Below are positions 48,488 to 58,652 of a stretch of DNA of 64,000 nt, one piece after another (within the stretch, counting starts at the first letter, position 1; each line of letters starts with the position of its first letter). The stretch is from Nemertoderma westbladi (Eukaryota > Xenacoelomorpha > Nemertodermatida > Nemertodermatidae), in contig JAUCBJ010007278.1 of the NCBI GenBank assembly GCA_032718475.1, forward strand, positions 1-64,000. Reading direction: 5' to 3'. Below the pieces are notes generated by a model. The model saw only the letters and a program-made list of their open reading frames with translations, searched no databases and was not told where the DNA came from. Both the position numbers and the translations under genes were made by a program.

Positions 48488-51400
48488 ATGTCTCAGGGAT
48501 CGCTGCGGTGTTGCCAATGTGGCATCACCAGCAATGGTTGCTGTGAAAGCCGTCGTTGCGGATGCTTTCGAGCCGAACGTTCGTGTGTCAGCTGTTGTCA
48601 GCTCAATAACGGCCGCTGCAGGAACCAGTACACGCTACAACAACTCAGTTCAACCGCTAGTTTACCTTTACCCAGTCCATGTGATGGAAGAGGACAGGTA
48701 TGTTCGTGCTCTCTCTCGCCAATCCCATCAATCGACAGGACTCTCATTGACAATTCCTCAGGGAATGACAGCTCGTTTTTCGGTGACCTAAATAACACCG
48801 TCATCTCGACTATTCGATCGAGTAGTCCCATCCTAACCAACCTGCCAGCCATTACGATTCCCTTGATCAGCTCCTCGCTTCAAGCACTGCCTCCGTCTAC
48901 TAATGATCGCCAGCCTACGATCCATTGGTTTGAAGCCTCGTTTCCACTGGAGAGGTTTATCTTCTCTTTACGAGGAGCTTACAACATGGTAGTTCATTGG
49001 CGTCCCAACCTCTTCCTGTTGCCTCCCGGGGCCATCGGTAGGGCGGTGGTTTCCGAGATGAGCCGACTGCTGAAACTCTTCTCAGCCGAACCCAGTTACG
49101 AAGATGCAGCCCTCACAGGGCTTATGATACTCCCTGCACTTCTGCTTCAGAAGCCAAGTCGTGATTCTGCTGCGTTGGTTCATCGACGGGTTTTAGAGCG
49201 CCGGTTCGAGTCATGGAAGTCGGGACGTTTTGATCTGTTATTACAGGAGGCAAGTGCCATCCAGGCTCATCTGCCCAAGCGGTCTGCGCGCACTGTTCTG
49301 CTGCACAACACTGCCGCCGAGAAAGTTTTCTGTAGACATATGCTTACAGGGAATGTCAACGCAGCAATCAGGTGTCTGAACGAATTAGAAAAGGGGAAGG
49401 TACTCTCTCTCAATGAGACTGTCACAGACAAGAATGGGGTGACGAAGAAGGTGCGTGATTTTCTTCTCGATAAACATCCTCCAGCCGCTCCGGCAGATCC
49501 ATCGACTCTCCTGACTGGGTACAACCATGCTCCGGAATTTCACCCAGTCATTTTCGAGAAGATTTCAGCTGATGTCGTGCTAAACTGTCTGCTCCAGATC
49601 CGGGGAAGCGCTGCAGGGCCTTCGGGACTCGATGTTCAGGGGTGGAAACATATCGCCACTCGGTTCCGGAACTCTTCAACAGAACTGTGCTCCAGTATAG
49701 CTTCCGCTGCAAAGAAGATTGCAAAGTTCCCGCTGGAGCCATCAAACCTCTCCTCGCTGCTCTCAGCTCGCCTCGTGGCAATTGATAAGTGTCCGGGGGT
49801 CCGACCTATCGGAATTGGTGAGGTGTTGCGTCGTATTATCGGCAAGACGGTGATATACTGCATCTCTAATGATCTGCAGAGCATTGGCGGGTCGGTTCAG
49901 CTCTGCTGCGGCCAGAAGGCGGGGATTGAGCACGCAATCCACAGCCTCAGCGATGAGTTTGCCAAGGATGACTGTGAGGCGGTGCTCCAGGTTGACGCTA
50001 CAAATGCATTCAACTCGATTAATCGTGCCGCTGCAACCCACAACATCGGGATGGTTTGTCCCTCGCTGCAAACCATAGTATCGAACTGCTATGCAACCCC
50101 TTCAAAGTTGTTCATCGGCAGGGAGTACATACTCTCATCAGAGGGCTTCACGCAGGGTGATCCGATAGCGATGCCATCTTACGCAGTCGGATCGATCCCT
50201 CTGATCGTCGAGGCGGGTGCTGCAGCGGATATGCTACAGAAGTGGTTTGCGGATGACGGCAATGCCGCAGGGACTCTATCGGAACTGCGGAAGTTCTGGG
50301 ACCTCATCCGGACTCGCAGGCCCTCACATGGCTATTTCCCGACAAAGTGCCACCTTCTCGTCAAACCGGAACTGATCCAAGAAGCCCGACGTCTGTTTCC
50401 AGATGACGGTTTCACCATTGAAGTCCGAGGGAGCCGACTCTTAGGAGGTGTCATCGGGAACGACGAGTACCGTGAGGAATTTGTGAACTCTAAGGTAGCT
50501 GAGTTTACTACTCAAGTGGATCTTATCACCAAGATTACCTCTATGGATCCACACTGCGCCTACGCTGGCCTCACCATCGGCCTAGCAGCTCGGTGGAGGT
50601 ACATCTCTCGTGTGGTATCCGGGTCGACCCAGTTATTCGGTGACCTTGAAAATGCAGTTAGGAAGTGCCTCGGCGCACTAACTGGCCAGCCATCCATCTT
50701 GACAGTGGAGCGGGAGTTGTTCTCCCTACCGGTCCGGTCAGGTGGTCTGGCAGTTCCCCTTCCGAGTGACCTGGATACACAATATGTGAACTCCAGGAGG
50801 CTGTGTCAGCCCTTCAATGAACACGATGATCCGGACTCGATTCAGGCAGCACAGCGCGAGATCATCAAGGTGAGCCGGAGTACTGACGCCCTGCAATTGG
50901 AGGGGAAGCTGAATGCGATTCGCAATCAACTCACGCCAAATCAAAAAACTCTCCAAGAACTCGTGTCAGAGAAAGGCGCCTCAGCGTGGTTGAACTCACG
51001 CCCCATCACCCTGCTCGACACGCATCTCAATAAAGAGGAGTTCAAGGATTCACTCTGTCTTCGCTATGGCTGGTTACCCCAGTCGCTCCCGGCTCGTTGC
51101 GCCTGTGGGACACGATTTTCCGTTAATCATGTCCTGTCGTGCCCCACTGGTGGTTATCCGTCAATACGGCACAACGAGATCCGGGATTTCGTCGCATCAA
51201 CCCTGACCGAGGTCTCCCAGAACGTCTCGATTGAACCCCGATTGCAGCCTATCTTTGGTGAGCAGTTCGAGAGGCGTTCAACAACAGAGGATCAGGAGGC
51301 GCGGCTGGACGTGGCGATGTCTGGGTTTTGGGGATCGAGATTCCAGAGAACATTTTTGGACGTCTCAGTTTTCAATCCTCTCGCTCCGACCAATGCAGCA

Positions 51401-51781
51401 ATGACACTAGAGGGCGCCCATCTCCATCACGAGGCGCGGAAGCGGGGTCGGTATGAAGAACGAGTCAGGGAAGTCGAGCTGGCGACCTTCACGCCACTGA
51501 TCATGTCTGCTTTCGGGGGAATCTCACCAGCCACGGCGCAGTTCTTCAAACACCTTGCTGTTCTGTTGGCGGATAAGCGGGAGATCAGCTACACAGAGTG
51601 TGTTACCTGGATCCGACGACACATCAGTTTTCTGCTGGTTCGGGCTGCCCACATGTGCCTGCGCGGGTCAAGGTCATCACGCCACCGGCCAGTTCATAAC
51701 GCCAACCTGGGAGAAATCTCCATCCGGCTCACAAACAACGGGGCGGCCATCGGAGGCAGCGGGGGTGAAATGCGGGGTTGA
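48488..51781 (+). CDS. Retrotransposon polyprotein: CXC domain, RT, restriction-like endonuclease
   Basis: An uninterrupted 1097-residue ORF, the longest non-satellite ORF in the window and GC-richer than its surroundings. The N-terminus (residues about 8-45) is a Cys-rich block, CCQCGITSNGCC...RRCGC...CVSCC, resembling a tesmin/CXC DNA-binding domain. The reverse transcriptase has VLQVDATNAFNSI (about 498), TQGDPIAMPSYA (about 555) and WFADDG (about 586). The C-terminus has C-x1-C-x7-H-x3-C (CACGTRFSVNHVLSC, about 871), then ARLDV and RTFLDVSVFNP, resembling the CCHC plus PD-(D/E)XK arrangement of R2/NeSL-type endonucleases. Similar single-ORF RT proteins are known from other animals; the formal clade is uncertain. 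The intact frame suggests recent activity. The ATG at 48488 lies just before the Cys block. Confidence 0.85.
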   Translation: MSQGSLRCCQCGITSNGCCESRRCGCFRAERSCVSCCQLNNGRCRNQYTLQQLSSTASLPLPSPCDGRGQVCSCSLSPIPSIDRTLIDNSSGNDSSFFGDLNNTVISTIRSSSPILTNLPAITIPLISSSLQALPPSTNDRQPTIHWFEASFPLERFIFSLRGAYNMVVHWRPNLFLLPPGAIGRAVVSEMSRLLKLFSAEPSYEDAALTGLMILPALLLQKPSRDSAALVHRRVLERRFESWKSGRFDLLLQEASAIQAHLPKRSARTVLLHNTAAEKVFCRHMLTGNVNAAIRCLNELEKGKVLSLNETVTDKNGVTKKVRDFLLDKHPPAAPADPSTLLTGYNHAPEFHPVIFEKISADVVLNCLLQIRGSAAGPSGLDVQGWKHIATRFRNSSTELCSSIASAAKKIAKFPLEPSNLSSLLSARLVAIDKCPGVRPIGIGEVLRRIIGKTVIYCISNDLQSIGGSVQLCCGQKAGIEHAIHSLSDEFAKDDCEAVLQVDATNAFNSINRAAATHNIGMVCPSLQTIVSNCYATPSKLFIGREYILSSEGFTQGDPIAMPSYAVGSIPLIVEAGAAADMLQKWFADDGNAAGTLSELRKFWDLIRTRRPSHGYFPTKCHLLVKPELIQEARRLFPDDGFTIEVRGSRLLGGVIGNDEYREEFVNSKVAEFTTQVDLITKITSMDPHCAYAGLTIGLAARWRYISRVVSGSTQLFGDLENAVRKCLGALTGQPSILTVERELFSLPVRSGGLAVPLPSDLDTQYVNSRRLCQPFNEHDDPDSIQAAQREIIKVSRSTDALQLEGKLNAIRNQLTPNQKTLQELVSEKGASAWLNSRPITLLDTHLNKEEFKDSLCLRYGWLPQSLPARCACGTRFSVNHVLSCPTGGYPSIRHNEIRDFVASTLTEVSQNVSIEPRLQPIFGEQFERRSTTEDQEARLDVAMSGFWGSRFQRTFLDVSVFNPLAPTNAAMTLEGAHLHHEARKRGRYEERVREVELATFTPLIMSAFGGISPATAQFFKHLAVLLADKREISYTECVTWIRRHISFLLVRAAHMCLRGSRSSRHRPVHNANLGEISIRLTNNGAAIGGSGGEMRG

Positions 51782-52040
51782 GCTGCTGTGGATTATCGGT
51801 GCAAAGTAGATAGTCAAAGACGATGGGTTCCTCCGTTGTCGGGTCAGCAACTCTGCCAACCCCTGCGGTACCAGCGCCGGCGACGTCCACACCATCACCT
51901 GCTCCAGGAAGACTGGCCGTTATGTCGTTGAGTTAAACGGAATCAGCGAATATCTTACTCTTTGTGAAGTCGATGTCTTTCCCTTATAGAGACGAAGAAC
52001 AAAGAAATTTAAGAAATATAAAGAAATTACCCCTTACTAT
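51782..52040 (+). other. Probable 3' UTR of the CXC-RT element
   Basis: GC-rich sequence continues to about 51945 and then gives way to an A-rich stretch (ACAAAGAAATTTAAGAAATA and AAGAAATT, about 51991-52030) that may be the element's tail. No flanking target duplication was identified. Confidence 0.4.
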
Positions 52041-52074
52041 TTGTGCTATGCTAATTGTCTTGAATTTGCTAGAA

Positions 52075-52170
52075 TATTTTGTATTTATTAAATAGAATAA
52101 ATGGCCTGCAGTGAACAAATTTATTAAATAGAATAAACTATAAATAAATGGCTTGCAGCGAACAATATTT
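52075..52170. repeat. Local direct duplication
   Basis: ATTTATTAAATAGAATAAAT, then GGCCTGCAGTGAACAA, is repeated with small changes immediately downstream (about 52119-52167). Confidence 0.6.
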
Positions 52171-52309
52171 CTTGCAATCTTTGAACGCCTATTTCACAGC
52201 TGTTTCTCAATGAAATTAAGATATTGCTACATATTTGGAATCCGTTCAACGCAAGCTTTCTATTGATGTGAAAAAATTACGACTAAAGTGAAGAATGGCA
52301 ATGATACAG

Positions 52310-52440
52310 AGGGTGCGATTTCGCAAAAGACACTTTTTTAAAACGCTTATAAATAAAATTTAAAGGCGAAATCGAAAATTCTGGCTTCATGGTAACAACC
52401 ACGGTGAGTTGAACTAGTTGTGTTTCAAATTTGAAGCAAT
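52310..52440 (+). repeat. Dispersed repeat, copy B
   Basis: Diverged copy of 35955-36085 in the same orientation, sharing GCGATTTC at the start, AATTCTGG in the middle and AACTAGTTGT near the end. The family is unknown. Confidence 0.6.
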
Positions 52441-52465
52441 ATGATAAAGATTTGTAGAAAAATTT

Positions 52466-52479
52466 GGGGGGGGGGGGGG
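52466..52479. repeat. Poly-G tract, 14 bp
   Basis: A run of 14 G in otherwise AT-rich DNA. Confidence 0.9.
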
Positions 52480-54018
52480 TCCGTGTCATCAGAAAATGAC
52501 ACTATATTATGGGTCATGGTGTATATATATATATTTAGGATCCCACATCCCTGGCCCATGTAGCCTAATTCTGAGTCTGATTCTGTTCAGTGTACTGCAG
52601 TACAGCAAGAATAAGGATAAAGTCTGCCAATAGTTGAGCGAAAAGATATATACATTATCAACATAACAATATACAGTATGATCAAAATCGCAATAAATAA
52701 TTACAATTTGACTGCATGTGGTTGTGTGTGAGAGTTTCAATTTTGAAATCGGCTGTGATTGGCAGCTACAGATTTGATGTCACTACACAGTGCTCTAATA
52801 ATTTATTATATTGTTTTCTATGGAGTATGATTTTGGATCCATTAAAATACATATTTAATCTCAATCATTTAACACATGGCTTATATCAAATGAAAGTGGA
52901 GAGTCTTAAGTGTCTTTTAACCCCAAAATTAATTAAATTCATAGAGATGAACATTGATTAAATGAATCAATTCACAATTATAAACTCGCAGATTGCTGTA
53001 GATTGCCGGTAGATTGAGCAGTTATGTGAATGTTGTAATGATGTCAAATATATAGCAGCCAATCCCAGCCGATTTTCAAAATTGGCTTCCCGGGCTTACT
53101 TAAACCCGCCATTTCGACCGTTTCCACTTGTTTTTACAAAATACACACCCCACCTCTCGATTCAGGGCAACTTGTTACCCCTTATTCGATTGTTTCTAGC
53201 CCAACAATTTTTCGTGCGCCAACTCTATTGGCCTGACATAAGCAATACGGGTCACAGCCACAATTAATATCAATCAATATATAATTATATATATTTCCCA
53301 GAAAATATATAAAATTACATATACAATTAAATGTACCAATAAACCAAATATAATATTTCAACTTTGTGACATTGTGCAATAACAATTGAACAAATAATAA
53401 TATTTGGTACATTTAATAATTACTGTATGTTAGTAATTTAATGGGAGACTATCAGCAAATAGTAGTGCTAGTGATAGCTAAGGTGTAGGAAATTGGTACT
53501 ATCCTGCGTAGTACCGCCAGCCACTATCAGATGCGAGATAATTACATAAAAGAGTTCTGAAACTTTTATTTTTCGGCCGTGGATGAAAATTTTTATGCCA
53601 GCACCATATTTTTTAAAACAATTTAATTGATCAATAGATAGTATCATGAATCTGAATATATTATCACTGAATCCGCTGGTATCAATAAAAATAGCAATGG
53701 ACATTTCAAACTTGTACTTTTTGGTGATGTGTACGAATATTGGTGCTAGCACCAAAAAATTGCCATTATTACGCATGAAAATGTGAATTTATAGCATCAT
53801 ATATTAAGTTAATGAAAATTGTTGTGTTCAAAACTGAAAAGTGCTGATTACTTGTTTTATTCATTTTTTTGTCTACATAAAGGACTAAAACTGCCATTTA
53901 TAGTAATCAGATCATTTTTTAAATATTTCCCAATTGATTTGGCCCCCAGAAACTTATATTGGAGAAGATTGGGAAGACTAGCCGTTTTCGTTAAAATTCG
54001 GGGTATCAATATGACATG

Positions 54019-54019
<1 letters not shown>
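52480..54019. other. AT-rich intergenic region, no gene seen
   Basis: No coding exon, RNA or clear transposon recognised. Short open frames on both strands have no domain signature. Confidence 0.45.

Positions 54020-54049
<30 letters not shown>
54020..54049. repeat. Poly-C tract, 30 bp
   Basis: An unbroken run of about 30 C; the other strand is poly-G and could form a G-quadruplex. It abuts the left end of the TIR element at 54054, and its true length is uncertain because homopolymers are error-prone in assemblies. Confidence 0.9.
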
Positions 54050-54053
<4 letters not shown>

Positions 54054-55534
54054 GCGTATTCCAATCCTTACACTACAAGGAACAGTATCTATAAGGAATC
54101 ATTTTACAGAGCATTCTTGTTGATTTTTCTGATGGAAAAGATTGTAATAATAGAGTAGATTTATTGATAGTATTTAATATTGAAATTTATTCATTTGATG
54201 TTCATATTTAAAAGCATTTCACAATATATAAGCATAAATACTCTAATTAAATAAATTCTTTATTATTCAAATGATGTTTAGCATTTGTACGATTTGCATT
54301 TTTGTTTGTCGACAGGTTTTCTACGGCGCTTTTTAGCGCGTCGTGACATCAAATCAAGTACCATGAGGTCGGCCAGCAGGCATCCGTTTACTTCCTATTC
54401 GGCACGCTAGTCGGCACGCTTGTGCAGTTGGCTGCACACGAATATCAGACAGACTATTCCTAAGCAAACCTACAGTCTAACACGTGAACTCTGTGTAAAA
54501 CGGCATGTATCCCTAGACCCTAATAGTCAATGTTCAATCGTTTTAGCATACGCATGCAACCCTGTATAAACCAAAACAACAATGTTCTATTATAGGCCTC
54601 TACTGACTAGGCTAATGCCACTGCTGGCTGCTAGCCTACTCTTCTAATTACTGTTATATAATAACGCTTACATGATTTCACCCACTGTCTCCATTCCTTA
54701 CAGCATTTGTAAACACTTTCTACTTACCAACTGAATATAGAAACCCTTACACTAGTTCGACCCCTCTCTACATTCCTTACATGATTTCAACGTCCAATCA
54801 AATAATAGTTTATTAACCAATCCCAGGCTACAATTCATGATGTGTTTCGACAGCATTAGGGCAACGATTTTGAACAATTCTTCGCGATCTTCGCAAATGT
54901 CGCGATTTTTGCGAAGTATGCGAAAATCGCGAAATTTCGCAAACGTCGCAAATATTTTGTGTTTACCAATTTGCAAACGTCGCGATCTTCGCGATATTTT
55001 GTGTTTAACAATACTATAGGTGGAGCTTCGCAAACGTCGCGATCTTCGCGATATTTTGTGTTTAACAATACTATAGGTGGAGCTTCGCAAACGTCGCGAT
55101 CTTCGCGATATTTTGTGTTTAACAATACTATAGGTGGAGCTTCGCAAACGTCGCGATATTTTGTGTTTACCAATACTATAGGTGGAGCTTCGCAAACGTC
55201 GCGATCTTCGCGATATTTTGTGTTTACCAATACTATAGGTGGAGCTTCGCAAACGCGCGTCTCGCGATATTTTGTGTTTACCAATACTATAGGTGGAGCT
55301 TCGCAAACGTCGCGATCTTTGCGAATGATTTGCGAAAATACTGTGAAAGTCTTCGCAAACGTCGTGATCTTCGCGATATTTTGTGTTTACCAATACTATA
55401 GGTGGAGCTTCGTAAACGTCGCGATCTTCGCGATTTTTGCATTCTTCGCAATAATCGCGACGTTTGCGAAGATCGCGAAGAAATGTTCAAAATCGTTGCC
55501 TTACTCTAACAGGTGTAAGGATTTTGAATACGCC
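54054..55534. mobile_element. TIR element carrying a 57-bp tandem array
   Basis: Outer inverted repeats: GCGTATTCCAATCCTTACAC near 54054 and GTGTAAGGATTTTGAATACG near 55514. Inner inverted repeats of about 50 bp: GGCAACGATTTTGAACA at 54859 and its reverse complement ending at 55500, continuing into the TCGCGATCTTCGCAAA words. The inner pair brackets the array. There is no transposase. It may be one element or two nested ones. Confidence 0.7.
54880..55480. repeat. Satellite 6: 57-bp array, about 8-9 units
   Basis: The repeat unit contains TTCGCAAACGTCGCGATCTT, CGCGATATTTTGTGTTTACC and AATACTATAGGTGGAG. Some units lack the GATCTTCGC segment. CpG-rich palindromic words (TCGCGA) dominate. ORFs of 60-213 residues here are repeat artefacts. 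Confidence 0.93.
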
Positions 55535-55864
55535 CCCAGTATTGTCCAACATTTTATAGCCCGGTACTAATAGGGTTAAGACAAGTGCAATTAGGATCAT
55601 AAAATACCAATGTAAAGACTCATTCCACATTGTTGACAATCAAAATAGAAAAAATCAAACGTTTGCTTGGAAAAACGTTGCTTTCAAGGTGCTGCCAAGT
55701 TTAACATCTATTCCCCGAACACCTTCAGAAATTATAGCCTTTAGAGATCATTTATATGGTCGTTGTATGTATATAGGTAGGTGTTTATTCCCATCGACTA
55801 CGTTCATGAACTCCTACAATAGTTGAATCAATCTGAAGTAATGAGAGTCAACCCAAAGACTCTC

Positions 55865-56056
55865 ATTATGACTCGCATTTATGGCAAACAACACATGGAA
55901 AGCGTAGTCGTCGACGACGGGCCATAACATATATAGATCAACTTGAAAGGGATACTGAACTTGGGAGAAACGAAATTGCGACAACTATGGAGAATCGGGA
56001 AGCCTGGAAGGATCTCATTTCCACTGTCCGAGTTCGCTCGACTTAGTAGTAGTAGC
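55865..56056 (+). pseudogene. LINE 3' end remnant with (TAG)n tail
   Basis: The plus-strand frame reads GKRSRRRRAITYIDQLERDT, then ELGRNEIATTMENREAWKDL, then RVRST and a stop, followed by TAGTAGTAGTAG. This matches the common end of LINE reverse-transcriptase proteins (TWxDQLxxDTGL...AMxDRExWR). It is 5' truncated and closes about 90 bp from the ABCC-like exon. Confidence 0.75.
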
Positions 56057-56141
56057 ATTTAATGTTAAATAACTTTCAATGATTTAAGTAGCTATTTATA
56101 TGACTGGTAGATAGATACATTTCTAGAACAACTTAACTTAC

Positions 56142-56345
56142 CTGGTCCCAGATTGTTTGGAATGCTTTGTGAATATTTTCTGCTTTCTCTTTCGGTAAAT
56201 TATCATAGAAATCCTCTTTAACTAATTTTCGTTTTCTAGCAATAGATATGAAGGGAAGTAGAAAGCAATATGTGAGTCTGAGGAATAAGTTTGTGGTATA
56301 ATATGGATTAGGTGGTGGTTTCGATGGAATAGCGGAATCTTTCAT
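56142..56345 (-). CDS. Candidate first exon of an ABCC (MRP4-like) transporter
   Basis: 204 nt from ATG 56345 to the donor ACCAG|GTAAGT, encoding 68 residues. KPPPNPYYTTNLFLRLTYCF, LLPFISIARKRKLVKEDFYD, NLPKEKAENI and FQTIWDQ match the cytosolic lead-in of ABCC4-type multidrug-resistance proteins (human: [22 protein letters not shown]). Family role: ATP-driven export of organic anions at the plasma membrane. The following exon was not found downstream on this strand. Either the gene continues beyond the window start with RAP1GDS1 nested in its first intron, or this is an orphan fragment. Confidence 0.65.
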
Positions 56346-56433
56346 TGTACAACGACTGATAATAGTTAGATAACTGATATCTGGTAATTATTGGGCTATA
56401 TTCTACAAGTCGACCCGAAAATTTATAAATGTT

Positions 56434-56841
56434 TGGGCAACACAGACAACAGACCCAAGACCCAAATAATAAAGACCTGTACAAAACACATGTGTTAACT
56501 TTCGTTTACTTTTTTGGTTTCCCTAATACGCCTCTGTAACCTGCTCCTTTACTAACCTGCTCCTTTAAAAGGCAATGGGACCTAACGCCCTATGACAATG
56601 GGACCTAATGCTCTTTGGGACCTACGCTCTTTGGGACGTAACGCAACTTTACATCTTTGTTCTGTATAGTTCCCAATCAGCGTTAGGTGCTATTGCCATT
56701 TAAAGGAGCAGCTTAGTAAAGGAGTAGTAGCTTATAGAGGCGTTTTGGGGGAACCAAAACAATAAACGAAAGTTAACACATGTTACAGTATTATGTAGTT
56801 CTTTATTATTTGGGTCCTTGGTCTTTGTTTTGTAGTCACCC
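56434..56841. mobile_element. Short TIR element, unexpanded relative of the satellite 4 carrier
   Basis: 408 bp. The arms match those of 20220-23482: GTTAACTTTCGTTTACTTTT, CCTCTGTAACCTGCTCCTTT and the reverse complement on the right, ending TAGTCACCC at 56841. The centre holds only a few GGGACCTAACGC-type motifs instead of the 17-bp array. The left end is diverged and no target duplication was seen. Confidence 0.85.
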
Positions 56842-56964
56842 GACTAAAAGTTACTATTTTGGTTTTGTTAATTGTTATTAAACCTATTAAACTTATTTAT
56901 TTATAATAATAATTTACAATATGAAAGAACTATATGTATTGTCTGATTCCTACTCTGAGCTTGA

Positions 56965-57045
56965 GTTATTTTGTCTTTATTTTTATCTTTATCTTTAGTC
57001 TAGTTATCTTTATCTTTAGTCTAGTTATCTTTATCTTATTTACTA
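56965..57045. repeat. Short tandem repeat TTATCTTTATCTTTAGTCTA
   Basis: Two to three units of about 24 bp, pyrimidine-rich. Confidence 0.75.
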
Positions 57046-57208
57046 CTTTACATCAGAAAGATAATATTATTGGTTGTAGCCAGGCAGGGGTTTTGTAGCC
57101 AGGAGTTTCTTAATGTTCTAACCACGGTCAAAAGTTTCAGAGTCTGTTTTTCCAAAATTTAAATGTTTATTAAAAAAAACATTGTTGTCGATCTTTTATT
57201 TAATTTTT

Positions 57209-57285
57209 TAACATTTGCTAGATCATCCGCATCTTCAAGGCCAGTGTCCTTTAATTAATAGGCATCTCAAGAAAGTCATGGGCTG
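57209..57285 (-). pseudogene. RTE LINE fragment
   Basis: About 77 bp match the C-terminal coding region of the RTE element (ACATTTGCTAGATCATCCGC ... AAGAAAGTCATGGGCTG), with a short insertion (ATTAATA) inside. It has neither tail nor 5' end. Confidence 0.85.
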
Positions 57286-57439
57286 GGCTTATTAGTGATG
57301 CAGCCATGTGATGCATTAGTAGTGTAGAAACCACATAGGTGTATAGCTTGAGGGCAGCTACAGAAACAGCACTAAAATCGAATCGACAGTACTCCTCCAA
57401 TCAGACAAGGCAGTGATCAGGATCAGACTCAAATCAGAC

Positions 57440-58440
57440 CAGGCAATGAGCAGTTTGATGTCATCAATAGAAGTAGAAAATATGCTGCATCAATTAAGGC
57501 CACCAATTATTTTCTCACCAGAAGAAAGAGCCCTAACAAGTGCCAAATTAACAGCAGAATCTCAAGGTGGCTAGCTGGCTGGAAGGTTCACTTTGAAAAA
57601 CTGCTCAATTAATATCTGAGGACTTCACTATACATCATTAGTGCAGTGTAGTGCATTATGCACTGCTCAAATGAATCCCTACAGACGATATTATGTTTTC
57701 TGAAGTTGAAACTGCTGTAGATCCAAATAAAACAAATAAAAGTTTATAGCTTTTGTTGGGCACAGCTTTGCAAAGTCGGCTATGACGTCCAGGTGGGATC
57801 GAACTGGTGACCTCCTGGATGGAATTCTGACGCTCTAACCATACCGCTAGCGACTTAGGTAAAAGGTAGATCTGGAAATACTACCTGATACCTTGTATGT
57901 CCGGAACTTACGTCGTGGTGGCCTCCCATCTGTCAATACTATCCAATATATCTACATCTGTTATAATATGCTGCCACTGTGCTCAATCCTACTGTACTTG
58001 GCCGTCTTTAATAAAATAAATAAATGATGTAATATTATGGTATTGTTCATAAATTGAACAAAATGAGGAGGACATCACTGGGGGTTAAACGCCTTCCAAA
58101 GTTTCGGCATATCAGACCGCTATCCAGTTCCGCCACTTGCCCCTGACACTTACTCCAAATCATGTAAGACAAATAAAGCCATTGTTGGTGTTGATGGCAT
58201 GCTTCCTGACGTATTCGAGATCAAAGAATGATTAGTCCTAAACCATCCCATCCCATTCTCCAAGTATACTGTGCAAAGATCGAACCACAATATACATCTA
58301 CTAACAAGGTAGTTCATGTCCCTAGGAATGGAAACTATGGGTCATATTAGAATCACCACTAATAATTGCGAACCAAAATGAGTTACAAAATGGTAGCATT
58401 AAACTGGAACCCATTATTGTGGCACTTCGGTGGATTATGG
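57440..58440 (+). pseudogene. RTE LINE remnant, interrupted
   Basis: Decayed plus-strand sequence corresponding to the EN-RT linker and RT start of the RTE family: GWKVHFEKLLN near 57580, DDIMFSEVETAVDPNKTNKS near 57690, then after an insertion KTNKAIVGVDGMLPDVFEIK near 58170, followed by stops. The order matches the intact element (GWKAHFEKLLNND, ISFAEVKAAA, KTNRASGVDGVPPEVFKI). Confidence 0.82.
57731..58178 (-). mobile_element. SINE-like insertion with tRNA-like segments
   Basis: Inserted in the RTE remnant and bounded by AACAAATAAA (about 57731) and GACAAATAAA (about 58169), a likely target duplication. Minus-strand sequence at about 57787-57857 has a tRNA-like A box (TAGCGGTATGGTTAGAGCG) and B box (GTTCGATCCC). 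A second tRNA-like D-arm (GGAACTGGATAGCGGTCTGA) is at about 58100-58135. It looks like a composite or dimeric tRNA-derived SINE. Confidence 0.6.
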
Positions 58441-58571
58441 AAGAAATGCAGTGAAGCAGTCACTGCTGGGCTCTTAGTGAATATTCGTTCTATTATTAGT
58501 TGATGGTACATACATCAGAATGCTGCTCAGGGTAATAAACGACTCATTCATTGTATATGTACAATATATAT

Positions 58572-58652
58572 ATAGAGACCGATTATTTCGAGAAAACAGT
58601 TCCACCCTGATGGCACTATTTTCTCACTGGATTGCTCGAAATAATCGAAAAA
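58572..58652. repeat. Inverted repeat, pogo/Tigger-like terminus
   Basis: CGATTATTTCGAGAAAACAG on the left and CTCGAAATAATCG on the right, about 45 bp apart. The words resemble pogo/Tigger-type termini, which is suggestive given the transposase remnant at 59672. Confidence 0.45.
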
